Shown here in pieces: positions 41,916 through 52,025 of a DNA stretch of 64,000 bases. The notes under the pieces are model-generated. The model was not told where the DNA came from. It saw only the letters and a list, made by a program, of their open reading frames with translations, and did not search any database. Source of the stretch: Ascarosepion bandense (taxonomy: Eukaryota; Mollusca; Cephalopoda; Sepiida; Sepiidae). The stretch lies in NCBI GenBank assembly GCA_037127315.1, contig JBBBDQ010001122.1:7872501-7936500 (forward strand), in the 5' to 3' direction. The position numbers and the translations under genes were made by a program. The first letter of the stretch is position 1. Each line of letters starts with the position of its first letter.

Positions 41916-42282
41916 AGACTTCGCTTTTTGGTCATGAGGCCCCGGTTCGAATCTTTCAATATGGTGGATTTGTCAGTGACTTCAGCCTGTATATCTTGTT
42001 CTATCTTCTTCTTTTCCTTTCTCTCTACCTTCGCAACTGTCTTCATACCTGTGTTCCTATCTTTCTCTTGCCATTTCTCTAGCACCCACTGTAACTGGTC
42101 CGTCCTTCTCTTCACTCTCCTCTTGTCTAAACTTTTACTCTTATGTAGCCGCTTTCGTCTTGCATGGGGTGAAAGAAAAAAAATGTCAGAAAGGCCACTA
42201 AAATGAAAAGGACTACTGGGTGTGGAAATAATTAAAAAATATAATGAGGAGAAAGAGAAAAGATATTTTTAGCATAGAACCA
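41916..42282 (+). mobile_element. CR1-like LINE 3' region with extended duplicated flank, copy 1
   Basis: A tRNA-like B box (ccccggttcgaatc, 41940-41953) leads into CR1-like 3' untranslated sequence, ctcttatgtagccg and gcatggggtgaaag, and then about 100 bases (aatgtcagaaaggccactaaaatg to agatatttttagcatagaac). The last 300 bases recur at 42475-42765, including the part beyond the LINE terminus. Confidence 0.75.
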
Positions 42283-42765
42283 GACTGGCAACAAGGTCTC
42301 ACCCTTTTACAGTTAGATCAATAAAATGCAGGCGGAAGTTCTATTCTTTTCTCACGCTTCCCGTCTGTGGAACTCCCTTCCATATATTTGCTTTCCTGGC
42401 GGCTATAACCTCCAGGAATTTAAATGCAAAGTCAATTCCTATCTCTTATCCCTTCAACTCCAGCCCTTTCTACATCACCCCGTGTATCTTGTTCTTTTCC
42501 TTTCTCTCTACCTTCATAACTGTCTTCAAACCTGTGTTTCCTTTTTTCTCTTGCCCTTTCTCTAACAACCACTGTAACTGGTCCGTCCTTCTCTTCACTC
42601 TCCTCTTGTCTAAACTTTTACTCTTATGTAGCCGCCTTCACCTTGCATGGGGTGAAACAAAAAAAGATGTCAGAAAGGCCACTAAAATGAAAAGGACTAC
42701 TGGGTGTGGAATAATTAAGAAAAATAATGAGGAGAAAGAGAAAAGATATTTTTAACATAGAACTT
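42268..42765 (+). pseudogene. CR1-like LINE 3' fragment with duplicated flank, copy 2
   Basis: Coding remnant FSHASRLWNSLPYICFPGGYNLQEFKCKVNSYLLS, then the same 3' untranslated region and the same downstream 100 bases as copy 1, about 490 bases further on. The tandem duplication therefore postdates the insertion. Confidence 0.85.
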
Positions 42766-42834
42766 ACTGCCACATCTAGCCAGCTTAACTGTAAATTGAT
42801 AAGATCTCGACAACAGTTTAGTATGGTGCTGAGT

Positions 42835-43560
42835 AGTTGCAATTAAAAGCAAGTAAAATGAAGATGAAAGAAATACTAGTTAAAAATTAATAATGGCTGA
42901 CAATGCTTCATCTAATAAAAATTCAAGATAATATTACAACTTGTTTATTGATGGCCATAGACTGAGGGTCTGAGTAGATGCAATGAAAAGCAAGTAAAAT
43001 GAAGATGAAAGAAATACTAGTCTGAAATTAATAATGGCTGACAATGCTTCATCTAATAAAAATTCAAGATAATATTACAACTTGTTTATTGATGGCCATA
43101 GACTGAGGGTCTGAGTAGATGCAATGAAAAGCAAGTAAAATGAAGATGAAAGAAATACTAGTCTGAAATTAATAATGACTGAGAATGCTTCATCTAATAA
43201 AAATTCAAAATAATATTACTACTTGTTTACTGATGGCCATAGACTGAGGGACTGAATAGTTGCAATGAAAAGCAAGTAATATGAAGATGAAAGAAATAAT
43301 AGTCAAAAATTAATAATGGCTGACAATGCTTCATCAAATAAAAGTTCAAGATAATATTACTACTTGTTTACTAATGGCCATACAATGAGCTTCTCATTAG
43401 TTACAATGAAAAGCAAGTAAAACGAAAATGAAAGAAATAATTGTTCAAAATTAATAATGGCTGACAACGCTTGATCTCATAAAAATTTAAGATAATATTA
43501 CTACATGTTTACTCTAATCTAATAAAAAATTCAAGATTAAAAGCAAATAAAATTTAAGGA
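42835..43560. repeat. 141-bp satellite, five copies
   Basis: The anchor gcaagtaaaatgaagatg starts at 42849, 42990, 43131, 43272 and 43413 (period exactly 141), with a partial sixth at 43543. Units include aataatggctgacaatgc and gatggccatagactgaggg. The first three are nearly identical; divergence grows to the right. Short frames only. Confidence 0.97.
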
Positions 43561-43900
43561 TTCATTATTGTTAATTTTACGCGTGTAATCAGTCAATTAT
43601 CCTTGGCATACGAGAATCCTTCTTAAGTATCTACACTGGAAGGCGTCAGTTTAGTTGTTTTTTGTTCATCGCAAAAAGCACTTATCTAAGATCCCTTAGG
43701 CATTGGCTATATAAAACTAATAGCAAGAAGTAGTGTAATGCATGGAAACAAATCATCTGTTCAAAATAAAAAGAAAAATCCATTAGCTGCTTTCTGTCGA
43801 TGAAGTTTACTGTGAGACTTCAACCATATGTGATATTGGTTATGAGTCAGCTAAATTTTTGCTGAATGATGCATGAGATGGGAACATAAAAGGACAAATA
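43561..43900. other. No recognised gene
   Basis: AT-rich interval between the 141-bp satellite and a PLE fold-back; nothing readable. Confidence 0.4.
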
Positions 43901-43904
43901 ATAT

Positions 43905-44237
43905 ATATATAGTGTATCGAGGCAGCAAATAATTTTCTAAACATATATATATATATATATATATGCTGTTAAATATAAGAGACAATGAATGTCTATTATG
44001 TTTAATCATGAGCCGTTCTAAACGTCGATTTTATTTTGTGTCGGTGATGGTGGATGTTATAATATTTCAGTCTAAACAACCTCTCTGAAGATGGCTCATG
44101 TGAGCCGAAAGCTTTGAAGAAAATCAATAAATAATTATCCAAATGTTGGAGAATTTTTGTCTTTATTTTCAACTGAAATTAAAGCAAAAATATGACGTTT
44201 AGAACGGCTCATGATTAAACATAATAGACATTCATTT

Positions 44238-44240
<3 letters not shown>
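43905..44240. mobile_element. PLE terminal repeats as fold-back
   Basis: tgtatcgaggcagcaaat, a TA insertion, tgaatgtctattatg and catgagccgttctaaacg (43979-44025) are inverted at 44193-44237. Between them are ctctgaagatggctcatg and a perfect hairpin GGCTCA/TGAGCC followed by GAAAGC. This is the tail-to-tail form of the terminal repeat that also follows the PLE protein end at 33613. Confidence 0.8.
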
Positions 44241-44279
<39 letters not shown>

Positions 44280-44345
44280 AAAATAGTAACAATAATAATA
44301 ATAATAATAAAAATAATAAAATAATAATAATAATAATAATAATAA
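44234..44345. repeat. (TA)n and (AAT)n microsatellites
   Basis: TA tract (44243-44277) followed by an AAT/ATA trinucleotide run. Confidence 0.95.
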
Positions 44346-44389
44346 TTGTTATATTTAAACCCGTCGCGAAACTTATTACTTATATATAA

Positions 44390-44438
44390 CCGTACTGATG
44401 AGCTGTGATACGGCGAAACAGATCTGTCTGCGGATGAC
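44390..44438 (+). ncRNA. Type I hammerhead ribozyme, intact
   Basis: Stem I CCGTA/TGCGG; core CTGATGA (44395-44401); stem II GCTGT/ACGGC with loop GAT; GAAA (44415-44418); self-complementary stem III ACAGATCTGT; GTC at 44426-44428 with predicted cut after 44428. The tRNA-like head is absent here: the upstream sequence is AT-rich (TATA repeats), so only the ribozyme end of the unit is present. Confidence 0.85.
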
Positions 44439-44448
44439 AATAAAGAAA

Positions 44449-44469
44449 CTATATATATATATATATATA
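44449..44469. repeat. (TA)n tract
   Basis: TA tract a few bases after the hammerhead, matching the other units. Confidence 0.9.
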
Positions 44470-44520
44470 GGAAAAACTATTAAAAAGTTGTAAGTTTAAA
44501 AATGTATTTTTTGACAGTAT

Positions 44521-44580
44521 TTGTTTATTTCTATTATTATATTTATATTTCAGACCTTCATCGGTCCTTCATCAGAAACA

Positions 44581-44581
<1 letters not shown>
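44521..44581 (-). ncRNA. Hammerhead-like fold in an AT-rich repeat end
   Basis: Minus strand: TTGTTT, CTGATGA, hairpin AG(g)ACC/GGTCT, GAAATAT, AT-rich stretch, AAACAA. TTGTTT pairs with AAACAA to close stem I. Stem III is AT-rich and poorly defined, so this may only be a relic. Confidence 0.35.

Positions 44582-44624
<43 letters not shown>
44581..44624. repeat. (TA)n(TG)n microsatellite
   Basis: Short TA then about 32 bases of TG. Confidence 0.95.
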
Positions 44625-44694
44625 AAAAATATACTCAATTATAATCTGAGATTAAAGACAGAATGGTTAAATAAAATAAAGACAAGAGGAAAAC

Positions 44695-44765
44695 TATTTT
44701 AAATCGCCTACGCGTTTCGTCCTGTGATGGACTTTTTCAAGGCAAAAAGACGAAATGAGCTTTAT
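44695..44765 (-). mobile_element. PLE-like repeat end (GAAACGCG type)
   Basis: Minus strand ccttgaaaaagtcc, loop, ggacgaaacgcg: a GTCC/GGAC hairpin followed by GAAACGCG. Such ends are common in Penelope-like and related repeats. The CTGATGA half is not preserved. Confidence 0.4.
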
Positions 44766-44862
44766 TCTAAATTACGTATCTATAAACAAAATTAGTGTTG
44801 GTAACCACAAAGACGCTCATAAATCATTTCAAAAGATTAACAGAATATTTTAGTTTTTAGAA

Positions 44863-45137
44863 TTCCTTCATGTGTAGTGCAAAGTCACGAGATATTAAAA
44901 TGAAGGGAATTTGACCGTTTTCTTTGAAAACTGTTTATTTTGTGTGTTAGTCTGTTTTAGAATTCCTTCATGTGTAGTGCAAAGTCACCAGATGTTAAAA
45001 TGAAGGGAATTCAACCGTTTTCTTTAAAATTTTTATTATGCATGTTAGTCTGTTTTAGTAATTTTCCATCAGTAAAGGTGAGATTGGTAAAAATCCGGGG
45101 CGCAAATTGATGTAGTAACTTCGCACTACACATGAAG

Positions 45138-45140
<3 letters not shown>
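44863..45140. repeat. 98-bp tandem duplication bounded by an inverted motif
   Basis: gaattccttcatgtgtagtg begins two near-identical units (44863 and 44961) and the motif recurs inverted at 45119-45138 (ttcgcactacacatgaag). The outer inverted pair suggests a small inverted-repeat element with an internal duplication. Confidence 0.75.
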
Positions 45141-45214
<74 letters not shown>

Positions 45215-45236
45215 TATGTGTGTGTGTGTGTGTATA
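45140..45236. repeat. (TA)n(GATA)n(TG)n compound microsatellite
   Basis: Three simple repeats in sequence: TA, then GATA units, then TG. Confidence 0.97.
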
Positions 45237-45952
45237 GCTTGAAGGATTCAGTAAAAACTGCTCCAAATTTAATAAAAATGTTTTGTTATTGTTAAAAGGA
45301 ATGACCAAAGATGTTTTCTTTTTTAATTTGAATTACAAAACGCCACTTTTTTTCCTTAAAAACACCCTGAAAAATGCGTCTGTGCCGTCAAAGATGAATG
45401 TATCAGTTACCACAATGGTTACCACCATGACATGGATGATAGTGAGGATCATTTATCGTAGATGACTGACAGTAGTGATGTCTCTACAAAGCTTAGAGCT
45501 TTTACCTGATTGCTGCAGTGACAAATTTGTTTGGGGGAGTTGAAGATTAATAAAAAAAATTTGTTTTATATTTTTACATGCACATTTAAAATTTTTTAAA
45601 TTTATTTTTATGAAAATAAAACCATTCTTGGACAATGAAAGATGTATAATATATTTACTAACTACCAACCTACCATTGGCATACAAACATATGAGGGATT
45701 AATGTAAACAATACATGTTGCCCGTATGTAGGGGACACATGGTGAATGTGTTGTTGTATAAAAATGACTTGTTTTACTTAGAAATTTATTTCCAATATTA
45801 GGGTGCGTCTTCCAAGCCGCGGCGTCTTGTATGCCAGAAAATAATATCGTCCAAAATTTAGGTTAGAATTTTAGGTTTTCTTGCGTCAGCGGGTAGTCAT
45901 AAATTAATATGGGAAATTTTACCTCGGAATATATATATATATATATATATAT
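45237..45952. other. No recognised gene
   Basis: AT-rich, with short frames on both strands lacking motifs; a TA tract lies at 45926-45953. Confidence 0.4.
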
Positions 45953-46655
45953 ATAGCCTTTCAGATTTCACTCGCCTGATTGACTAAGTTAATTAAAAAC
46001 TTAATTGGGCAATTGAAATTTACTGCTATACTCACCCACGGTTGATTAAAAAAAGGGAAATTTGATTCCTTTTAGAACCCAAAAGTATGCCAATGAAGAT
46101 TCACAAGTTACTTAGAATGACATAAAATTACATTATTGAACTCTTTGGTCACGCTTTTATCGTCCCTGTCAGTGGAAACAATTGTTTAATTAACGCTTCT
46201 AGAGTGGAGCCAATATATCTCTGTCGCCCAGATTAAAGACGCTCACAGATTTTTAGAAACTCATTTGAAAAAATATTATCATTGACTCAACATCTATATT
46301 TACGAAAAGTAAAAACGAACATTTGAAAGAAAGAAAAAAAATATGCATACTTCTTTCAACCATGCACCAAAAAACAAATTTTACAAGTAAGTAATTTTTT
46401 TTTAAAGAAAATCGTTGAGAAAATCTGATTTGTTATTTTTTATCATCTATTAGATGGAGGTTGTAGTCAAATAGATGAAATAAACTACGAATAAGTTAGT
46501 TACCTCCACTCAATTGCCAAAAAAAACAAAAAAACAAAAAACAGCATATCATAATGTTAAAAGAGCTTAAACTTAATAAAAACAAAGTTTTATCATCAAA
46601 ATGCTTATGCTATTATTAAGAGAAAAGATCAAATTTGTTTGTTATTATTTCTTAA
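45953..46655. repeat. Unnamed ~700-bp dispersed repeat, copy B
   Basis: Same block order as 21227-21945. The two copies differ by many small indels, so the dispersal is old. The left end abuts a TA tract. Confidence 0.8.
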
Positions 46656-46837
46656 AATTTTTAAATCCTTTCTAATACGTTCGAAATTTTAATTAAAATA
46701 TCATTTTTGTTTTCCGTCAGCGATTCACGCTGTGTTTACGTAAGGCGACTATTGAGAAAATGGAGTCGGTCGAGTAAAATGATTTTTGGGCGAGTAAATT
46801 TTCCCTCACTCTCGACCGCCGATATATATATATTTCT

Positions 46838-46895
46838 CATCCACAAACAAGACTGTTTCGCTGTATCACATCTCATCAGTGTGACTAGACACATC
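46838..46895 (-). ncRNA. Diverged hammerhead copy
   Basis: Minus strand keeps CTGATGA (46873-46879), GAAAC (46859-46855), ACAGC on the 3' side of stem II and a ggatga end, but stem II has one mismatch (GATGT/ACAGC) and the cleavage side reads cttgttt instead of ctgtctg. Weak or no activity expected. It lies next to a TA tract. Confidence 0.55.
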
Positions 46896-46950
46896 CACTT
46901 TCTTTTGGTCAGGATCGAAAATCGATAGATTTAGTGTCAGGCGAGTCGCT

Positions 46951-47574
46951 ATAGTACTGTGCCAATGTATTAGGACATCAAAATAATGTTTAAAATCACC
47001 CCTGTTCTAACACTTTTGCACGTTACCGGTAATGTGCAAAAGTATTAGGACATTGGTGATTTTCCTAAAAACCTCACTGAAATTCAAATACAGGGTGAAA
47101 AGCCAAGTAAAGTTCTAATAAATATTGATTAAGCAAAACTAAGTGTAAAAGAAATGTATTTAAAAAAGTTATACTGAATTTTTCCAATTTTCTATTAAAC
47201 AAGTTATTTTGAAACTACTCATTATTCTATTATCCTTGGATATGACTGACATTTTTCTTATTTCTCCCCTCTCGAACTGATAAGTCTAATGTTACTTCGT
47301 TAGACACACACATTGGTAACCAATACAAGCTGCTTGGCAGGAGATACCATTAGATATATTGTGATGTCAATGCCTGACAGAATGAAGGCTGTGATCAAAG
47401 CAAAAGGCTATTATACTAAATATTAAATTTATTTTGTAACGAGTATTTTTCTTGTTAAAGCATTTGTTGAGTAAATCAAATAAAGTTACTTAAATTAAAT
47501 TGTTTATTTTCTGTCAATATGCGTCATAAAAGATAAAACAGTTCTTGTCCTAATATTTTGCACAGAACTACATA
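46951..47574. mobile_element. Mariner-type MITE, ~620 bp, TA flanks
   Basis: Ends are inverted: left gtactgtgcc-aatgtattaggac, right (reversed) gttctgtgcaaaatattaggac, bounded by TA on each side. Internal caaaagtattaggac motifs also occur near 46995 and 47035. No transposase frame. Tc1/mariner membership is inferred from TA flanks and the gtgcaaaagtattagg type of end. Confidence 0.75.
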
Positions 47575-47593
47575 TATATATATATATATATAT

Positions 47594-47672
47594 ATGTAAT
47601 TCCGTGCAAAAGTATTAGGACAAGAACTGTTTTATCTTTTATGACGCATATTGACAGAAAATAAACAATTTA
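47594..47672. mobile_element. Second inverted copy of the MITE end
   Basis: ccgtgcaaaagtattagg to tcttttatgacgcatattg is the reverse complement of 47496-47571, separated from it by a TA tract, so the two ends form a large hairpin around (TA)n. Confidence 0.85.

Positions 47673-47720
<48 letters not shown>
47673..47720. repeat. (TA)n microsatellite
   Basis: About 46 bases of TA. Confidence 0.95.
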
Positions 47721-47722
<2 letters not shown>

Positions 47723-47742
47723 TTAGATATTCTACAATTTGA

Positions 47743-47788
47743 TGGGTAATACGTATTTCGCCGCTGATTTTACAGCTCGTCAGACCCA
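47743..47788 (-). ncRNA. Hammerhead-like ribozyme fold, complete stems
   Basis: Minus strand: stem I TGGGT/ACCCA; core CTGACGA (47783-47777; position 7 is allowed to vary in hammerheads); stem II GCTG/CGGC with loop; GAAA (47759-47756); self-complementary stem III ATAC/GTAT; cleavage triplet ATT. All conserved core bases are present with no insertion. It is unrelated in sequence to the tRNA-linked hammerheads, so it represents a second family. Confidence 0.65.
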
Positions 47789-47800
47789 AATAATACAACA

Positions 47801-48300
47801 GTTTATCTTCAAAATATTCCAGAAAATAATTACAGACAGACACTTACGTGTCCATATTGAGAATAGACGATTGTAACGGTAATCTACAAAAACAATTCCT
47901 CGCTCATTCAAAAAATCCCAAAGAGAGAAAGAAAATTTCCAAATTTCTTTTGGAAGAAAAATTAAAATTAATATGGGTCAAGTTTTCGATTTTCTTAAGT
48001 CATTATCAAGGTAGTTAAAGATAATTTCGTCACATTAATAAAATTTTTAAAATTATGTCGCAACGCATATTTTATTAAGCTGTTAGCAGTTAAATGTCAC
48101 GTCATTAGACAAAAAAAAAAGCTTTAAAGTCGAAAAACCAATGAATGTTGTGACATTTTGTTTTTAAATGTATATATACTTTAAATTTGTCTGTATCTAC
48201 TCGGGCGATGAATTAAGAATGTCACAATCTTGCACCAAATCTATCATTCGCTGTATCTATATAGATAAAAGTCTATCTACAGATCCGTTTGTAGATCTCG
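47801..48300. other. No recognised gene
   Basis: AT-rich repeat-poor sequence with no motif. It precedes the GC-richer island at 48300-48900. Confidence 0.4.
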
Positions 48301-48477
48301 ATAGATGTACGTAAATATCTGTTGGCATATCTGTTTGTCGGTGTATCTGATAGGGTCCGATCATTTGTTGAAGGAAGACAGCGTGATCTCTAGTTTGAAT
48401 TTAACCCCCACCACACACACGGAGACACTCTCACGCAAAATCACACACACACACACACAATCACAGTCACTTTCACG

Positions 48478-48601
48478 ATGGCTCCCTCGTTCAAATGCAT
48501 CTCCATTTGTCTACAACACCAAGATGGAGGCAAATTGTTTCTGCCTTCAGATGACAAAAACAACGTCAACCTACTGGACTTAAAGGTCACCGTCAGGTCA
48601 G
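48478..48601 (+). CDS. Candidate 5' coding exon of an unidentified host gene
   Basis: ATG at 48478 opens a frame reading MAPSFKCISICLQHQDGG then KLFLPSDDKNNVNLLDLKVTV. At 48602 a donor-like gtacga follows cag, where the exon would end; beyond it the frame decays into a poly-C run. Composition and frame differ from the repeats around. The alternation of hydrophobic residues, a turn, and a LLDLKV helix-like segment could be a beta-grasp (ubiquitin-like) start, but that is only a shape argument. This is the best candidate for host coding sequence in the window. Confidence 0.38.
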
Positions 48602-48905
48602 GTACGATGAGGCCCCCCCCCCCCACCTCATAAACCCCAGCCCAGCTGAACACCGAATTGCACTCTGGAGCCGATCATCCCCAGCCCCACTTTTCCTATA
48701 CTCCGTTGATCTTTTTGTCTATACCCAACCCCGTCCACACTCTCCCAACCATTTCGCTTCAATTTCTGATAAATCCTTCCCAGAGGGCTCGGCTCACGAT
48801 CCGTACATCATTCGTATTTTTGATTTTTAAGCTGTTGAAAGAATCCGTGTCAGCGGTGAAGGGTGCAAAAAACTGTCATCTTCCTGTTTTTATCTTATTT
48901 TCAGC
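48602..48905. other. Repeat-poor island downstream of the candidate exon
   Basis: C-rich, balanced sequence (poly-C at 48613-48624) with no dispersed repeat. It could be intron or untranslated sequence; no second exon was identified. Confidence 0.35.
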
Positions 48906-48907
48906 AC

Positions 48908-48908
<1 letters not shown>

Positions 48909-48960
<52 letters not shown>
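48909..48960. repeat. (TA)n microsatellite
   Basis: About 50 bases of TA flanked by acacatta/taatgtgg inverted edges. Confidence 0.96.
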
Positions 48961-48961
<1 letters not shown>

Positions 48962-49108
48962 GTGGTGTATGTGTATCGATTTTTTTGGCTGTCATATTCC
49001 TTCCTCCCACCATATAAAGCATACAAAGATTCATCTATGATTTGATAAAAGCACACACATATATACACACAATGCAATGATGTGCACTCATACTCACGCA
49101 TATTCACG

Positions 49109-49110
<2 letters not shown>

Positions 49111-49164
<54 letters not shown>

Positions 49165-49205
49165 ACACTCTCTCGATATATATATATCCTGATTGAGAAA
49201 TCTTA

Positions 49206-49251
<46 letters not shown>

Positions 49252-49264
49252 ATATAAAGCAGCG

Positions 49265-49318
<54 letters not shown>
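49111..49318. repeat. (TATC)n, (TA)n, (CT)n cluster
   Basis: TATC run at 49111-49163, TA tracts near 49210-49241 and 49288-49318, CT run at 49265-49287. Confidence 0.96.
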
Positions 49319-49321
<3 letters not shown>

Positions 49322-49480
49322 ATCCGCGGATAGATCTGTTTCGCTGTATCACAGTTGATCAGTACAGTTAGACTCCGATTGCTTTTTAACCCAGGATTGA
49401 AATCCGACCGAATTGGCGTCAGTCGGTGATTGAGCTATGGGCGCTCAGTAGAAGGAGGCAGATTTTTTAGCGTGTATGTA
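49319..49480 (-). mobile_element. tRNA-like/hammerhead element, copy 4 (core mutated)
   Basis: Minus order: tRNA-like head (gagcgcccatagctcaatcacc; gatttcaatcctgggtt), then the ribozyme with CTGATCA in place of CTGATGA, intact ACTGT/ACAGC stem II, GAAAC and an ATC cleavage side. Loss of the essential G8 should abolish cleavage. The right-hand (3') side abuts (TA)n. Confidence 0.8.
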
Positions 49481-49492
49481 TATAAAATTTTA

Positions 49493-49495
<3 letters not shown>

Positions 49496-49535
<40 letters not shown>
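49496..49535. repeat. (TA)n microsatellite
   Basis: About 38 bases of TA. Confidence 0.95.
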
Positions 49536-49537
<2 letters not shown>

Positions 49538-49635
49538 ATAGAAGGAAAACTTCATATCATCCTTTACATATATACTTTAGTTATATCTGTAATTGTTACA
49601 CAAACACAAAAAACTGCTCAGATGAACTTAGCTCA

Positions 49636-50055
49636 CTGGTGCCCCCTATATATAAATTTACTCGAGCCACAAGATTAGCAACTAGGTCTTACACTTTTAC
49701 TGTGAAACCAATAAAATGTTAACGCAAATTCTACTCCAGCGGCTTTTTTTCTCGCACTTCCCGCCGGTGAAATTCGCTTCCATTTACTTGCTTTCTCTAC
49801 AGCTACAATCTCCAAGAATTCAAATGTAATGTCAATAGTCGTCTCTTTTCTCACTAACCTGCATCCCCCCTCTCTCTCTCTCTCTCTTGCTCCTTTCTCC
49901 GTCCACTCCACTCTCATCAGTATTCTTATCCTTTTCTTACCCACTTCCTGACACCCCCCTGCAACCTGTCACTTTTTCTCATAAGTTTCCTCCTATGTAA
50001 CCCCCTGCACAACAGTGGCAGTAAAATGCCTTGCTTGGGGAGACACGATTATAAA
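49636..50055 (+). pseudogene. CR1-like LINE 3' fragment
   Basis: Starts at ctgg-tgccccct...tttactcgagccacaagatt, keeps the TRLATRS-, SFTVKP-, F-RTSR-type codons with frameshifts, and ends gtaaccccctgcacaacag, gccttgcttggggagacacg, atta. A CT run (49868-49888) sits in the 3' untranslated region. Confidence 0.87.
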
Positions 50056-50134
50056 AAAGAAAAAAAAATCACGCACACATACACATTGAAATGAATTATA
50101 ATTTATAACCAATTTAAATGACGTGTTGAGTTTT

Positions 50135-50137
<3 letters not shown>

Positions 50138-50172
<35 letters not shown>

Positions 50173-50283
50173 CTGCAATATGAACAAGATTTCTCTATAA
50201 ATAGAGCAAATTTATATATATATACATATATATATAAATTTGCTCTATTTATAGAGAAATCTTGTTCAAAATTGCATATTGTA

Positions 50284-50315
<32 letters not shown>

Positions 50316-50350
50316 AATTTGCTCTATTTATAGAGAAATCTTGTTCAGAT
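50138..50350. repeat. TA tracts with inverted and direct gctctatttatagagaaat copies
   Basis: ttctctataaatagagc appears once in one orientation (50190-50207) and twice reversed (about 50241 and 50319), each next to TA tracts. The motif is itself partly palindromic. Local inversion and duplication around TA tracts is the likely cause. Confidence 0.85.
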
Positions 50351-50699
50351 CGCAGATATAGCGTTTTAAATACAGAAAATGTGGACATAAGGATTAATAC
50401 TGTATGGTGACAGAGTTTCACGCTAAATTTTAATTTTAGTCTGACGATTACACTGAAACATTTTCATGGATTCTTGTACCGTTGCTCACTCTCTTTTACA
50501 CAATCTCAGTCCGTCTGTCATTATTTTGAAAATACAAAAATGTGGCACAATACACAGATGAGGGCAGGCTCGTCTTCATTCTATCTTTTCATAAACGAAG
50601 CTTACCACAATTACTGACCCAAACATACCACTGTATTTCTTAGACTAACACAACATATTCTTACTTAACATTCTTACTACAGCCCCAATAATACCTCGG
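50351..50699. other. No recognised gene
   Basis: Mixed sequence without motif or repeat match. Confidence 0.4.
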
Positions 50700-50858
50700 A
50701 GTCTCTACAAAGCCCGAAATAGTTTGCATATGTACATAGCGGAAAATTCGTAAGAACAATTACCATGAACGTCATTATAGAAAAGGCCGAGAGGAGTTAC
50801 AGTACGACGGTGTGAAAGTAACTTTAGCCGAGATGCCAGGTGAGGACCAATATATATA
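50700..50858 (-). pseudogene. CR1-like LINE scrap
   Basis: Minus strand retains caccgtcgtactgtaactcc and catgg-aattgttcttacg, the FL-R---CFHGNCS region as in 20833-21220. It is the insertion context of the 5S-headed SINE that follows. Confidence 0.5.
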
Positions 50859-51122
50859 TTACGGTCATATCACGTTGAATGCACTGGTTTCCGCTCGACC
50901 ACCGAAGTTAAGCAACGTTGAGCCTAGTCAATACTTAGATGGGTGACCGCTTGGGAATACTAGGTGCTGTAAGCGTTTATTGGCGGATGTGCGTTGTGGT
51001 GCGGTGGATGTCGGCTTGGAAAGGGAAATCGGTGAGCCGAATTCCAATTCTAGTTGAACACTTTGCATTCACTTGCGCACTGGTATTAATCCGTCCCTTC
51101 CTTCCAGTTATGGGTTAAATAA
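50859..51122 (+). mobile_element. 5S rRNA-headed composite SINE, copy 1
   Basis: 50859-50977 is a diverged 5S rRNA: ttacggtcatatcacgttg, ccgaagttaagcaacg, tagatgggtgaccgcttggg and aggtgctgtaagc, including the TFIIIA-type internal promoter blocks. It runs through a short linker (gtttattggcg) into the tRNA-like head of the main SINE (gatgtgcgttgtggtgcgg; agccgaattccaattc) and a short body (cactggtattaatccg to gttatgggttaaataac). It is not a functional 5S gene: several paired positions have changed. Confidence 0.88.
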
Positions 51123-51562
51123 CTGAGGTCTGCTGTTCATGCGATCGGTGGCGAACTTATGCACCGATTGTTTGTTATCAGCAGTTCCAAAATGTGTTGA
51201 TGGTGCTACACAAGCCTTTCACCACTCTAAACTTAGAAAATACTTCATCATCCACAAGGACGCGGAGACGCTTTTGAACTAAAAAGTGGAAAGTTAAGGC
51301 AAATTCTGTCTGTATATGGCAGAAATATTCTATTATCAGACTGATCATACTCTTGCAAAAGTACAGGATATCAGTAGGAGTCAGTTACTTGTTGGAGCAA
51401 CACAGGAACTGATCATTTATTCAGAACTTTTAACAATAGATCGTATGTGCGAGTGCCCCGTGGTCTGGGTTGAGATTAAGTGTCAATGAGCGTTAAAGGA
51501 GCGGAGCCTTCTTGAAGGGACATCTATTCGCGATTATTGAATATTTTCGATAAAATCAGTGA
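51123..51562. other. No recognised gene
   Basis: Balanced composition, no repeat match found; no convincing frame. Confidence 0.4.
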
Positions 51563-52025
51563 TTATTTATTTTTAATCATCTCACCCCAAGCAAGGCATT
51601 CCACTGCCACTATTGCGCTTGGGGCTACATAGGGGAAGGTAAAGAGAAAGAGTGGTTAGATATAGGAAATGTCAGAAGGTGGGTGATAGATAGATGGCTG
51701 GGTGGGAAGAGTGTTTGAAAGAATGGAAGCGAGTTAGTTTGTTAGGAGGTGTCTATTGACCTTACATTTAAACTCCTGGAGATTGTAGCCGTCGGGGAAG
51801 CAATCATGTGGAAGGGAATTCCACAGTCGGGAAGTACGAGAAAAGAAACTGTTGGAGTAGAAGTTGCGGTTGCATTTTATCGGTTTCACTGTAAAAGGGT
51901 GGGATCTAGTTGCTAATCTAGTATCTCGTGCAAATTCGAACCTAGGGGGCCACCAGTGATCTAAGTTCATCGGATCAGAAGCCGTGAAAGTATTTATAGA
52001 AGAGACACAGGGAAGCATGTTTCGG
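51563..52025 (-). pseudogene. CR1-like LINE 3' fragment
   Basis: Minus strand: LPCVSSINTFTASDPMNLDHW (frameshifted FYKYFHGF-SDEL region), then in frame [66 protein letters not shown]. The 3' terminus (caccccaagcaaggcattcc reversed) is at 51585-51615. Recent, with most codons intact. Confidence 0.9.

Noticed and set aside
43979..44237. MITE with terminal inverted repeats
   Set aside because: The arms are the PLE terminal repeat found elsewhere attached to a PLE endonuclease end, so fold-back PLE ends explain them better.
48441..48653. Minus-strand frame opposite the candidate exon
   Set aside because: It runs through the (CA)n and poly-C simple repeats and lacks protein-like features.
50859..50977. 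Functional 5S rRNA gene
   Set aside because: Several conserved positions are changed and the 5S part is fused through a linker to a SINE head, as in the second copy at 59969; it is a SINE head, not an rRNA gene.
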